A stretch of 64,000 nucleotides of DNA from Bog-473 sp963717455 (GTDB lineage: Bacteria > Actinomycetota > Acidimicrobiia > Acidimicrobiales > RAAP-2): the NCBI GenBank assembly GCA_963717455.1, contig OY970336.1, positions 1,054,001 through 1,118,000 of the forward strand, in the 5' to 3' direction. The notes beneath the pieces are model-generated. The model was not told the origin of the DNA, searched no databases, and worked only from the letters and a program-made list of their open reading frames with translations. The position numbers and the translations under genes were made by a program. Shown here piece after piece: positions 26,753 through 36,070 of this stretch (the stretch's first letter is position 1; each line of letters opens with the position of its first letter).

Positions 26753-26786
26753 GAAAGAGTCCACGGGGGATGAACGGAGTCTAGTC

Positions 26787-28658
26787 ATGAGTCGGCCCGC
26801 CGATTTTGTCCCTCCCCCGGCGCGTCCCGGCACGGCGGCAGACCAAGCCGACGACAGGGTCTCGGGGATCGTGGGTGACACCATCCTCGGCAGCGCCGAC
26901 GTGGCCCGGGCCCGGGAGCGACGCCGTCTCACCCGCCTGCGCCGCCTGGTCGCGGTCAGCGCGCTGGCCCTCGGCTGGATCGTCATCCGCGAGATCTCCG
27001 GGCACAGCATCTTTCCCTCCGTCCACCTGCCCCACTGGTTTGGCGGTGCGTTCCCGCTCATCCTCATCGTCCTGATGCTCGGGGCGGTCATGGCGGCGCC
27101 GTTCCTCGGCGCCGGTCGCTCGCCCCACACGCTCATCCGTCCCGGCGAGACCGTGGTGGGCCTGGAGGACCTCGTGGGCATCGACCCCATCAAGGCCGAG
27201 GTGGTCCGCTCCGTCAACCTGTTCCTCGCGCACCAGACCTTCCGGGACGCCATGGGGGGCTCGGCTCGGCGCGGCGTCCTCTTCGAGGGACCACCGGGCA
27301 CCGGCAAGACGTTCGTGGCCAAGGCCATGGCCAAGGAGGCCAACGTCCCCTTCCTGTTCGTGTCCGCCTCGGCCTTCCAGTCGATGTACTACGGCCAGAC
27401 GAACCGCAAGATCCGCTCGTTCTTCAAGCAGCTGCGCAAGCACGCCCACAAGGAGGGCGGCGCCATCGGCTTCATCGAGGAGATCGACGCCATCGGCGCC
27501 ACGCGTCGTGGCATGGGCGGGAGCGGAGGGACCGAGGGCGTGTCCGGCGTCGTCAACGAGCTGCTCGTGCAGCTGCAGTCCTTCGACACGCCGACGCGGG
27601 GCCAGCGCTTCGCCTCGGCCTGGATGGACGTTGTCAACCGCTACCTGCCCGACGGTGGCAAGCTCCGCAAGCCCGCCGTCGTGCCGGCCAACGTGCTGGT
27701 GGTCGGTGCCACCAACCGCAAGGACGATCTCGATCCGGCGCTGATCCGGCCCGGCCGCTTCGACCGCACCATCTACTTCGGGTTGCCCGGACGCCGCGCC
27801 CGGGCCGACATCATCGCCTACTACCTCGGGAAGAAGGCCCACGCCACCGACCTCGACGAGCACGGTGCCGTCGACATCGTCGCCGGCATGACGTTCGGCT
27901 ACTCACCGGCCGCGCTGGAGCGGCTGATGGACGAGGCGCTCGTCATCGCGCTGACCCACGGCCGCGCCGCCATGACCATGTCCGACGTCGGCGAGGCCAA
28001 GATGCTGGTCGAGCTCGGCGTGACCGACGAGACCATCTACACGCCCGACGAGCGCACCCGCGTCGCCACCCACGAGGCCGGCCACGCGACCGTCGCCTAC
28101 TTCGTGGGCCAGACCCGGCAGCTCGACGTGCTCTCCATCGTCAAGCGCCGCGACTCGCTCGGACTGCTCCAGCACTCCGACACCGAGGAGCGCTTCACCA
28201 AGAGCAGCGAGGAGCTGCGGGCGCTGCTGCAGATCGCCATGGGCGGCATGGTGGCCGAGGAGCGGTGGTTCGACGAGGTGTCGACCGGCCCGGCTTCTGA
28301 CCTGGCCGCCGCGACGACCATCGGCGCCCAGATGATCGGGGCCTGCGGCATGGGCACCTCGCTCATCTCCGTGGCGGCTGCCGGCAGCGGCTACTTCGAG
28401 GGCAGCCTGGTCGACAAGGTGCTGGCGGACAAGGACGCCCGGGCCGAGCTCGACAAGCTGCTCATGGGCTCCTGCGATGCCGCCACCGCCATCGTCGCCG
28501 CCCACCCCGAGGTCGTCGAGGCACTGCGCGACGCCCTCCTCGAGCACGACGAGCTCGTCGGCTCGGAGATCACCGACGTGATCGAGGCGGCGCTTCATGC
28601 TCCCGAGCCCGGCGTGATCGCCGAGCTGCGCCCGTCCAAGGCGGCCGGGGGCGCCTGA
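26787..28658 (+). CDS. FtsH-like membrane AAA+ metalloprotease
   Basis: A 623-residue protein. Two transmembrane segments lie near residues 55-75 and 90-110. The AAA+ domain has Walker A GPPGTGKT, Walker B GFIEEIDAIG and RPGRFDR. The M41 peptidase domain has the zinc motif HEAGHA near residue 430 and a GPASDLAAA motif supplying the third ligand. It differs from housekeeping FtsH by a long insert between Walker B and the ATN motif (RGQRFASAWMDVVNRYLPDGGKLRKP). It therefore looks like a divergent paralogue. The start was chosen at MSRPADF with GGAG upstream; an ATG 51 bp earlier is possible. Confidence 0.85.
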   Translation: MSRPADFVPPPARPGTAADQADDRVSGIVGDTILGSADVARARERRRLTRLRRLVAVSALALGWIVIREISGHSIFPSVHLPHWFGGAFPLILIVLMLGAVMAAPFLGAGRSPHTLIRPGETVVGLEDLVGIDPIKAEVVRSVNLFLAHQTFRDAMGGSARRGVLFEGPPGTGKTFVAKAMAKEANVPFLFVSASAFQSMYYGQTNRKIRSFFKQLRKHAHKEGGAIGFIEEIDAIGATRRGMGGSGGTEGVSGVVNELLVQLQSFDTPTRGQRFASAWMDVVNRYLPDGGKLRKPAVVPANVLVVGATNRKDDLDPALIRPGRFDRTIYFGLPGRRARADIIAYYLGKKAHATDLDEHGAVDIVAGMTFGYSPAALERLMDEALVIALTHGRAAMTMSDVGEAKMLVELGVTDETIYTPDERTRVATHEAGHATVAYFVGQTRQLDVLSIVKRRDSLGLLQHSDTEERFTKSSEELRALLQIAMGGMVAEERWFDEVSTGPASDLAAATTIGAQMIGACGMGTSLISVAAAGSGYFEGSLVDKVLADKDARAELDKLLMGSCDAATAIVAAHPEVVEALRDALLEHDELVGSEITDVIEAALHAPEPGVIAELRPSKAAGGA

Positions 28659-28684
28659 TCCATCCTCCTTGCACCGCAGAATGG

Positions 28685-28699
28685 GATCTTCACCCCACT
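28685..28699. repeat. Copy of IS-end-like sequence
   Basis: GATCTTCACCCCACT is identical to 21515-21529, the outer part of the right arm of the inverted-repeat remnant. It sits in the gap between the FtsH-like gene and the broken aminotransferase gene. It may mark another remnant of the same element. Confidence 0.4.
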
Positions 28700-28762
28700 G
28701 ACCTGCGCCACTGCGCTTGCCAGAACGAGTACGTGTCATGGGGAAACAATCGCGACAGTCAC

Positions 28763-29964
28763 TTAGCCCTCCGCGGCACCCGCCTCGATGAGGCCGGTGC
28801 GAATCACGTTGACGAAGTGACTCAGACTCCGATCGTCGAGCCACAGCGGCAGCGGCACGTCCGCGAGCCGAGAGAGGAGGTCGCGCGTGCGGGGACAGTC
28901 CCCGAACTCGGAAAAGCGCCAATTCCAGAAGCAACGGGAGTTCGCCGCGTCGAGACCGAAGACCTGCAGCGGGACTCCCTGCGCGTTGCAGTGCGCAACG
29001 AATCGCCCGAGCTGCGCCGGTGCCAGGGTTGGGACCTCGAACTGGAGTGAGTCCGGCGCCGGTCGCACCCTGTTCGAGTGGGCAGGGAGGCGGATCGGGC
29101 AGTCCGCGAGCTCCGCGACAACCTGCAGGTATCGGTTTCGGTGGCTGGCGACCCGGTCATCGATCCGTGCCATCTGCGGGCGCAGCGCCGACGCGGTCAG
29201 GTTCGACATCCGCAGCCCGAAGGCGGGGAGGGTATTGACCGCGGCCTCGAGCCAGGCCAGGTCGTCCTCGGGGAGGAAGTGCAAGCGCCAATTCCTGTCG
29301 TAGCACCCCGCCAGCAGGAGGGCCCGGAGCGCGGTCTCACGGTCGTCCGTGACGAGCATCCCGCCTTCCCCGCCGTCCATGAGCTTGTAGGACTGGAAGC
29401 TGAAGGCGGACGCCCGGCCGAACCGGCCGAGCGGTACTCCGTCCCATTGCACCCCCATCCCGTGGGCCACGTCCTCAATCACCAGGACGCCACGGCCGGC
29501 GCAGACCTCCAGGACGCGCTCGAGGTCGGGAACGTGGCCCCGCATGTACGAGAGCAGCAGCGCGCGCTGGTCCGGTCCGAGATCTTGCGCTCGAGGTCGT
29601 CGGGGTCGATGGCCAGGTCGCCGGTCATCTCCACCAGGACGGGGGCGGCCCCCGCGTGCACCACCGCACTCGGCACCGCGATGAAGGTGAACGCCGGCAG
29701 CAGCACCTCGTCGCCCTCCTGCACACCGCTGGCCAGCAAGGCCAGGAAGAGAGCCGAACTGCACGAGTTGACCGCGACCGCATACCGGGCGCCCACGCGT
29801 GCGGCGAATTCGCGTTCGAACAGGGCAGTCTCGCTCGACTCCGGCGACTCGCAGTCGTACCTGAACAGGTGACCGTGCTCGAGGGTCCCGACCACACTCT
29901 CAATCACGTCGGGATCAAACGAGCGAGGCCCGGGGCGCCCCTCGGAGATCGAATCGAAGCTCAC
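28763..29964 (-). pseudogene. DegT/DnrJ/EryC1 aminotransferase, one frameshift
   Basis: Two frames give one PLP-dependent sugar or cyclitol aminotransferase of about 400 residues. The first has RYDCESPESSETALFEREFA, NSCSSALFLALLASGVQEGDEV and LPAFTFIAVPSAV. The second has LLLSYMRGHVPDLERVLEVC, EDVAHGMGV and the PLP lysine in FSFQSYKLMDGGEGG. The frame changes at the GCGCGCGC run 29560-29567, and removing one GC restores it (SDRTSALLLSY). A GTG before SFDSISEG was taken as the start; an ATG 72 bp earlier is possible. No sugar-pathway genes are adjacent. Confidence 0.75.
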
Positions 29965-30166
29965 GATCGCGCGCTTATGGATCGGAGAGGCGGGCAGGCA
30001 TGCATCCCGCGGTACCGTGCCATGCCTGCCTCCCAAGGATCGACTTCGTGGCCAGGAGGGGGTGACGTCGAGGGCGTCGATGGATTACAACCACTTGTGG
30101 CCCCGCTCCGACGGGGGGTTTGGTCAGTGCGCAGAGGCTGGCCGACGCGGTGCTGGGGTGACAACA

Positions 30167-30832
30167 TCAGCCGGCCAGGTGTGCGGTGTCGTTGTAGCCG
30201 CGTACGATCCATCGCTCGGGCGTCACGACCATCCTCGAGATGCCCGTGTTGTCGGAGTTGATGAAAGCGAAGGGAGTCGAGCCGCTCGCCTGGGCGAGGA
30301 TCTCCCCGATGGCGGCCCCGTGGCCGAACACGACGACCTTCCCGCCCGGGTGGGCAGCGGCAATGCGCTCGATGGCGCGGCGCAGGCGCCCGCCGAACAC
30401 CTGGCGCGACTCGGCGCCGGGGACGACGTCCCACCGCTGCTCGCGCAGCACCTGCTCGAACATCGGGTCACCGTCCACCGCCTTCTGGCGAAGCAGGCCG
30501 CCCTCCCACTCACCCAGGAAGACCTCGCGCAGGTCCGGGTCGACCACGGGGCTGATGCCGGTCCGCTCGACGAGCGGCGCCGCCGTCTCCGCGGTGCGCC
30601 GCAGGCTGCTCACGTACACGCCGTCGATGGGCTCGCCGGCCAGGCGCCGCGCCACCTGCTCGGCCTGGTGGCGGCCCACCTCGGACAGGGGCGGGTCCCC
30701 CTGTCCCTCGACCAGCTCGAAGGACTCGCCCTCGACCGAGTCGGCCGACGCTCCGTGGCGGACGAGGATCATCTCGGTGGATCCGGGCGGCCCGACATAT
30801 GGCCTCTGGCTGAAGGTGCGCGGCGCCGTCAC
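30167..30832 (-). CDS. Histidine phosphatase family protein
   Basis: A 221-residue phosphoglycerate-mutase-like phosphatase. The catalytic motif is LVRHGAS near residue 25, with GDPPLSEVGRHQAEQVARRL, VSSLRRTAETAAP, the acid/base Glu in REVFLGEWEGG, and the second histidine in VVVFGHGAAIGEIL. It removes phosphate from a small molecule or phosphoprotein, but the substrate is unknown. It is followed at its 3' side by a 200-bp gap that holds a weak GC hairpin (CCCCG...CGGGG) and nothing else recognised. Confidence 0.9.
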   Translation of the reverse strand: MTAPRTFSQRPYVGPPGSTEMILVRHGASADSVEGESFELVEGQGDPPLSEVGRHQAEQVARRLAGEPIDGVYVSSLRRTAETAAPLVERTGISPVVDPDLREVFLGEWEGGLLRQKAVDGDPMFEQVLREQRWDVVPGAESRQVFGGRLRRAIERIAAAHPGGKVVVFGHGAAIGEILAQASGSTPFAFINSDNTGISRMVVTPERWIVRGYNDTAHLAG

Positions 30833-30853
30833 GGACGCCGAGTGTATGGACGA

Positions 30854-31531
30854 TCAGCGCGGCGCGTGGAGCTCGGGCGGCCCGTGCTCGTCGTCGTCGT
30901 CCACCACCTCGGCGTCGATCACGTTGGGGTCGTGAGCGGGGTCGTGGGTGGCGGCGCCCGGTTCCCAGCCGGCCGGTCCGGCGCCGGGGGAGCGGAAGGT
31001 CGTGAAGAACATGCCCGGACCCTGGGAGAAGTGCGCCTGCAGCGGCCGGCCGGCGTCGGGCCCCAGCTGCTCCCACAACGGCAGCGCGCGCCGGTGCACG
31101 AGGTAGGACTGCATGGACAGCGTCAGCCCCAGGTAGAGGAGGAAGCTCGACCCCTCCAGTCCGGCGGCCCCGGCGTGGGTGCCCCCGGCGTCGCCGACGA
31201 AGTGGACCAGGATCGACACCAGCCACAGCGCCATGGTGACGCCGTTGCCCTGTCGCACCACCCATCCGTCGCTGGCCCACACCCGCATGGAGAGCCCCCG
31301 CAACGCGCCGAGGCCGAGGGCGCCGACCAGCATGGAGCCAATGACCCAGAGCCAGGCGGTGGAGGAGACGTGGTGGCCGCCGGCGTAGGAGACCATCTCG
31401 AAGAACCCGAGGACGCCCAGGAAGAGCGGCAGCCGGGGCTGGAACACACGGCGCACCGGCCGCACCCTGACCTGGCGCAGCAGGACGAAGACGAGGACCA
31501 GCGCCCCCAGCGCATAGGAGAACGACGACAT
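30854..31531 (-). CDS. Membrane protein, DUF1453/CcdC-like
   Basis: A 225-residue protein with about five hydrophobic segments. It begins ALGALVLVFVLLRQVRVRPVRR, a pattern seen in DUF1453 (CcdC-like) proteins. FLGVLGFFEMVSY and LSMRVWASDGWVVRQGNGVT follow. The last 60 residues are cytoplasmic, Pro/Gly-rich and acidic. Function is not known. It lies just upstream of the histidine phosphatase on the same strand with a 21-bp gap and may be co-transcribed. Confidence 0.65.
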   Translation of the reverse strand: MSSFSYALGALVLVFVLLRQVRVRPVRRVFQPRLPLFLGVLGFFEMVSYAGGHHVSSTAWLWVIGSMLVGALGLGALRGLSMRVWASDGWVVRQGNGVTMALWLVSILVHFVGDAGGTHAGAAGLEGSSFLLYLGLTLSMQSYLVHRRALPLWEQLGPDAGRPLQAHFSQGPGMFFTTFRSPGAGPAGWEPGAATHDPAHDPNVIDAEVVDDDDEHGPPELHAPR

Positions 31532-31560
31532 GGCCCCTCCACCCTATGGCCGGGAGGTGG

Positions 31561-32544
31561 CTAGCGGGCCAGCAGGGGACCCACCTCGACGCCGAAGCGC
31601 GCCGTCTGCTCGCAGAACTCCTCGGCGCTGCGCGCCATGAAGCGCACCTGCAGGTGGTTGACCCCCATGGCGACCAGCTCCCGCAGCGACGCCGCGACCT
31701 GCTCGCCGCCACCGCTGAGGACCCATCCGGGCAGGTCCCACCCCGAGCCGCCGGACGTGAGGTAGATGGGTTCGGCGATGGTGCCGATGTCGATCGGCGC
31801 GCCGTCGCGCAGCCGGGCCCGCAGCTCGCGCAGCCGGGCGATCTGGCCCGGCAAGTCGTGTCGGCGCGTCCCCTGGGGGAGCCACCCGTCGCCGAAAGCC
31901 GCGGTGCGCCGGATGGCCGCCGGCGAGGACCCGCCGATCCAGATCGGCGGCCGGGGCGTGCGCACGGGCCGCGGTCCCAGGCCCATGTCGGAGGCGGGGA
32001 AGCGTGGCCCCGGCAGCTCGGGGAACTCGTCGGTGAAGCAGCGAGCCAGCGCGGAGACGGCCTCGTCGGTATGGCGCCCGCGCTCGGTGAAGCCGCCGGT
32101 CAGCAGCTCGTACTCCTCGGGCACGTGGCCGGCGCCCACGCCGACGATCAGGCGGCCGCCCGAGAGCCGGTCGAGCGTCGCCAGCTCCTTGGCCGCCCGC
32201 AGCGGGTGGCGCTGGGCGAGGATCAGCACGTGCGAGAGGAGGTGGGTGTGCGTGGTGAGCGCGGCCAGCCACCCGAGCGTGGCCGTCGTGTCGTACCAGG
32301 TGGTCCCCATGGCGTCGGCCAGCCGGCGCGGGATGGCGGTGTGGTCACACACGCCGAGGTAGAAGAAGCCCGCCTCGTCTGCCACCCGTGCGATGCGTGC
32401 CAGCTCCGTCGGCCCGGACTCCTTCTCCCAGTCGGCCACGTAGAGCGTGGACTGGGACTGGATGGGCAGCTGCATGCCGTAGACGACCTGTCCCTCGGGG
32501 ACGGCGCGCACCACGTCGGTGGGGATCAGGGCGGGGTCGGTCAT
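31561..32544 (-). CDS. LLM class F420-dependent oxidoreductase
   Basis: A 327-residue luciferase-like TIM barrel. GFFYLGVCDHTAIPRRL, HPLRAAKELATLDRLSGGRLIVGVGAG and RPPIWIGGSSPAAIRRTAAFGDGWLPQG are diagnostic. These enzymes use F420 or FMN. The start MTDPALIPTDVV was chosen because GGGAG lies 8 bp upstream. It follows the acyl-CoA dehydrogenase pair on the same strand, about 40 bp apart, which suggests a role in the same catabolic pathway. Confidence 0.88.
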   Translation of the reverse strand: MTDPALIPTDVVRAVPEGQVVYGMQLPIQSQSTLYVADWEKESGPTELARIARVADEAGFFYLGVCDHTAIPRRLADAMGTTWYDTTATLGWLAALTTHTHLLSHVLILAQRHPLRAAKELATLDRLSGGRLIVGVGAGHVPEEYELLTGGFTERGRHTDEAVSALARCFTDEFPELPGPRFPASDMGLGPRPVRTPRPPIWIGGSSPAAIRRTAAFGDGWLPQGTRRHDLPGQIARLRELRARLRDGAPIDIGTIAEPIYLTSGGSGWDLPGWVLSGGGEQVAASLRELVAMGVNHLQVRFMARSAEEFCEQTARFGVEVGPLLAR

Positions 32545-32585
32545 TGCGTGTTCTCCCATCGGACGGGGACGGGTCAGATGATGCC

Positions 32586-33606
32586 TCAGGCGAAGACGGA
32601 GACCGCCGCCTCCAGCTTGGCACTCGTGCCGAAGGACGTCGCGAGCACCCGGGCCCGTTTCAGGTGGAGGTGCAGCGGCACCTCCCAGGTGAAGCCCATC
32701 CCCCCGTGCACCTGGATTGCGGCGCGTGCGTTGGCCAGTGCGGCCTCGTCGGCCAGCAGCTTGGCACCCATCACCGCCCGGTCCACCTGCTCGGCGGGGG
32801 TGCTGCCGGCGGCCTCGGCCTCGGCTGCGGCGACATCGGGCGCGTCGGCCAGGCAGGCCGCGGCGTGCACCGCGGCGCGCGCCACCTCGGCCCGCACGAG
32901 CATGTCGGCACACATGTGCTTGATCGCCTGGAAGCTCCCGATGGGCTGGCCGAACTGGTGGCGCTCCTTGGCGTAGGCCACGGCGAGGTCGAGAACCTCG
33001 GTGGCGTGCCCCACTTGCAGCGCGGCCGTCAGCACTGAGCCGTCGCGCGATCATGCGCGCGCCGGCGTCGGCCACCGGCTCGCCCGCGGGGAGGGACTCG
33101 AGGTGCCAGAGGGGGGTGAGCGGGTCGAGCGGCGAGGCCATGCGGGTCGCATCCGCCGCGTCGGGTGCCGGCGCCAGCAGGCGCGGCGTGGAGCCGCGGT
33201 CGTAGGCGGGCAGGACGAGCAGCCCGTCGAGCGAGGCCAGGTGCTCGACCAGGATCGGACCGGGGCCACCGCAGAAGAGGCCCACCTGGGCCCGCCCCTC
33301 GGCCGATCCCGCGACCACTCCGGCGTTGGCCGCCAGGAAGGTCCCGACGAGCGGTCCGGGGATGAGCGCCCGGCCCAGCTCCTCGAAGACGACCACCGCG
33401 TCGGCCATGCCGAGGCCCGTGCCGGCGGGCTCGGGCAGCGTGAGCGCGAAGACGCCCGTCTCGCCGAGCGCCGCCCAGTCGTCGGCACCGATGGCGTGCT
33501 CGGCCCCCTCGGCCGAGCGCACCTGCTCGAGCGGCAGCCGCCCGGCGATCATGGTCCTGATCCCCTCGGCCAGCTCCCGCTGGTCCTCGCCGACGCGAAA
33601 GTCCAT
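32586..33606 (-). pseudogene. Acyl-CoA dehydrogenase, second subunit, one frameshift
   Basis: Two frames together form a 340-residue acyl-CoA dehydrogenase: MDFRVGEDQRELAEGIRTMI and GMADAVVVFEELGRALIPGP first, then TAALQVGHATEVLDLAVAYAKERHQFG and QVHGGMGFTWEVPLHLHLKRA. The frame breaks at the CGCGCG run 33044-33049; restoring one GC gives MIARDGSVLTAALQVG and removes the break. The start overlaps the stop of the upstream dehydrogenase, so the two would form a heteromeric enzyme like the FadE pairs in steroid degradation. Confidence 0.8.
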
Positions 33607-34787
33607 CAGCGGCCCTTGGGGAGCCCGAGGATGCGCTCGGCGACGATGTTGCGCTGCACCTGCGACGTGCCCGCGGCGATCGTCAGCGAGATCGACTTGA
33701 ACCAGGCGTGCAGCTGCTCGCCGTTGCCCAGTGTCGCCCCGTCGGGACCGGTCAGTGGGTCCGCGCCGAGCGCCGCCCGGTCGAGCACCTCTATGGCCAG
33801 GTCGCCCAGGGCCTGTGCGTGCTCGGAGAACGAGAGCTTGAACACCGAGCCGCCGATGCCCGGGACACCGGTGCGCGCCGCCTCCGATACGTTGCGCTTC
33901 GTGAGCGCCCACAGCGCGTCGAACGCCGCCACGAGGTGGCCGATGCGCCGGATCAGGCCGGCGTCGCCCAGCAGCCCGAGCCGGCCGGCCACCGTGCGCA
34001 GCTCGCCGAGGAGCCGCATGCACTCGAGCAGCTCGCCCACGAATGCGGTGCCCCGCTCGAAGGAAAGCGTGACCATGGTGACGCGCCAGCCGTCGTTCTC
34101 GTCGCCGACTCGGTTGGCCACGGGGATGCGCACCTCGTTGAGGAACAGTTCGGCGAACTCGGTGGTGCCCTCCATCGTGCGCAACGGGCGAATCTCTATC
34201 CCGGCAGCGACCATCGGCAGGATGAGCCAGCTGATGCCCCGGCGGCCGTCGTCGCCGGTGCGGACGAGCAGCTCGCAGAAGTCGGCCACCTCGGCGTGCG
34301 ACGTCCAGATCTTCGATCCGGTCACGACGTAGTCGTCCCCGTCGCGTACGGCGCGCGTCCTCAGCGAGGCCAGGTCGCTGCCGGCGTCGGGCTCGCTGAA
34401 GCCCTGGCACCACACCTCGTCACCGCGCAGGATGGCCGGGAGGTAGTGCTCCTTCTGGGCGCTGGTCCCCTCGGCGATGATCGTCGGCCCGGCATGCAGC
34501 AACCCGACGAAATTCACTCCGACGTAGGGCGCGCCGGCGCGCTCGCACTCCTCCTTGAAGATCAGCTGCTCCACCGGTGAGGCGCCCCGCCCGCCGCCCT
34601 CGGCCGGCCAGTCGACGCCCGCGTAGCCGGCGTCGAACAGCGTGCGCTGCCAACGCACGTCGTAGGCACGCCGCGCCGGCCAGTCGTCGTGGGGCGGCGG
34701 ATCACCGATGCCCGGGAGGGTCGCCGCCAGCCAGGCCCGCAGCTCGGCGCGGAAGGTCTGCTCGGACGCGGTGTAGCGGAGGTCCAT
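33606..34787 (-). CDS. Acyl-CoA dehydrogenase, first subunit
   Basis: A 393-residue FAD enzyme. WCQGFSEPDAGSDLASLRTRA binds the flavin, and VTGSKIWTSHAEVADFC and the C-terminal IAAGTSQVQRNIVAERILGLP are family hallmarks. At the position of the usual catalytic Glu (Y-E-G-T in medium-chain enzymes) the sequence reads A-A-G-T. The base is therefore elsewhere or supplied by the partner, as in heterotetrameric steroid FadE enzymes. It is translationally linked to the next gene. Confidence 0.9.
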   Translation of the reverse strand: MDLRYTASEQTFRAELRAWLAATLPGIGDPPPHDDWPARRAYDVRWQRTLFDAGYAGVDWPAEGGGRGASPVEQLIFKEECERAGAPYVGVNFVGLLHAGPTIIAEGTSAQKEHYLPAILRGDEVWCQGFSEPDAGSDLASLRTRAVRDGDDYVVTGSKIWTSHAEVADFCELLVRTGDDGRRGISWLILPMVAAGIEIRPLRTMEGTTEFAELFLNEVRIPVANRVGDENDGWRVTMVTLSFERGTAFVGELLECMRLLGELRTVAGRLGLLGDAGLIRRIGHLVAAFDALWALTKRNVSEAARTGVPGIGGSVFKLSFSEHAQALGDLAIEVLDRAALGADPLTGPDGATLGNGEQLHAWFKSISLTIAAGTSQVQRNIVAERILGLPKGR

Positions 34788-34811
34788 CCGTCAGGGAGCG
34801 TGGCGGCGGCG

Positions 34812-36014
34812 TCAGGCCACGAGGTCGAGGCCGAACAGCTTGATCGCATTGCCCCGCACGATCTTGCGGCGCTGCTCGTCGGTCAGGTCCGCCATCTGCT
34901 CCTCGGCGATCTGGCGGGTGCGGGGCCACGTCGAGTCCGAGTGGGGGTAGTCCGACTCGTAGGTGATGTTGTCCTCGCCGATCTCATCCACCGAGCGCAG
35001 TCCGTGCGCGTCGTCGAAGAAGCACCCCCACACATGGTCCTTGAAGTAGCTCGACGGCTTCTCCGGCACGATGTCGGCCACGCCGCCCCAGCCGCGGTTG
35101 TCCTCCCAGACCCGGTCGGCCCGCTCCAGGATGTAGGGGATCCACCCGATCTGGCCCTCCGAGTAGGCGACCTTGAGCTCGGGGAAGCGCACGAAGACGC
35201 CGCTGAAGAGGAAGTCGACCAGCGAGAACGTGGCATTGGTGTGGGTCAGGGTCGACCCCACCGCCGGCGGTGCGTCGGCGGAGGTCGAGGGCATCTTCGA
35301 CGAGCTGCCGATGTGCATGTTGACCACGGTCTTGCTCTCGGAACAGGCGCGGAAGAAGGGATCCCAGTAGTGGTCCGGGTCGTGCACGCTGGGCAGGCCG
35401 AGGAAGGGTGGGATCTCGCTGAAACAGACGGCCCGCACGCCGCGCTCCGCGTTTCGCTGCACCTCGGCCGCAGCCAGCTCGGCGTCCCACAGCGGGATGA
35501 GGCACAGCGGGATGAGGCGGCCACCGGTGTCGGCGCACCACTCCTCGACCATCCAGTCGTTGTAGGCCTTGACGCAGAGCAGCCCCAGGTCCTTGTCCTT
35601 GGCCTCGGTGAAGGTCTGGCCGCAGAAGCGGGGGAAGGTCGGGAAGCACAGCGCGGCCTCGATGTGGTTGGCGTCCATGTCGTCGAGCCGGGGCTTCACC
35701 TCGTAGGAGCCGGGACGCATGTCCTCGTAGGTCACGCCCTTCATGGTCACCTCGTCGCGCGGCACCCCGACGGCCGAGTCCACGCGCAGCAAGGGCCGCT
35801 TGAGGTCCTCGTAGTACCACCAGTCGACGGGCTCGCCCACGGATCCTGGCTTGACCTTGAGCGAGCCGCCCCGGAACTCGACCTCGGGCATCGGCGCCCG
35901 CACCACCCGCGGCCCCACCTCGGTGTACTTGGAGGGGAGGCGGTCCTGCCACACGTTGGGCGGCTCGACCACGTGGTCGTCGACCGAGATGATCTTCGGG
36001 AGGGGCTCAGCCAT
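34812..36014 (-). CDS. Amidohydrolase family protein (ACMSD-like)
   Basis: A 400-residue TIM-barrel metal enzyme of the amidohydrolase 2 family. SVDDHVVEPPNVW begins the barrel, VVNMHIGSS carries a metal-binding histidine, and ITYESDYPHSDSTWP near the C-terminus carries the conserved acid. Members decarboxylate or hydrolyse carboxylic acids and are common in aromatic and steroid catabolism. It follows the dienelactone hydrolase gene on the same strand and precedes the acyl-CoA dehydrogenase pair. A CTGACG palindrome lies 23 bp upstream. Confidence 0.85.
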   Translation of the reverse strand: MAEPLPKIISVDDHVVEPPNVWQDRLPSKYTEVGPRVVRAPMPEVEFRGGSLKVKPGSVGEPVDWWYYEDLKRPLLRVDSAVGVPRDEVTMKGVTYEDMRPGSYEVKPRLDDMDANHIEAALCFPTFPRFCGQTFTEAKDKDLGLLCVKAYNDWMVEEWCADTGGRLIPLCLIPLWDAELAAAEVQRNAERGVRAVCFSEIPPFLGLPSVHDPDHYWDPFFRACSESKTVVNMHIGSSSKMPSTSADAPPAVGSTLTHTNATFSLVDFLFSGVFVRFPELKVAYSEGQIGWIPYILERADRVWEDNRGWGGVADIVPEKPSSYFKDHVWGCFFDDAHGLRSVDEIGEDNITYESDYPHSDSTWPRTRQIAEEQMADLTDEQRRKIVRGNAIKLFGLDLVA

Positions 36015-36036
36015 GTCCAGGGAGCGTAGCCCGCAC

Positions 36037-36051
36037 CTGACGGGGCGTCAG
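36037..36051. promoter_or_regulatory. Operator-like palindrome upstream of amidohydrolase
   Basis: CTGACGGGGCGTCAG, 6-bp arms with 3-bp centre, 23 bp before the amidohydrolase ATG and inside the 56-bp gap to the dienelactone hydrolase stop. Same motif as at 23107, 47803 and 54868. Confidence 0.5.
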
Positions 36052-36070
36052 AAACGAGCCAGCGAGACGC

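Noticed and set aside
30037..30166. Rho-independent terminator or small RNA in this gap
   Set aside because: The CCCCG/CGGGG stem is only 5 bp with a short, interrupted T stretch; not enough to call.
31561..34413. A 950-codon frame that appears to fuse acyl-CoA dehydrogenase and LLM oxidoreductase
   Set aside because: The join consists of out-of-frame sequence caused by the frameshift at 33044; separate starts, stops and a ribosome binding site support distinct genes.
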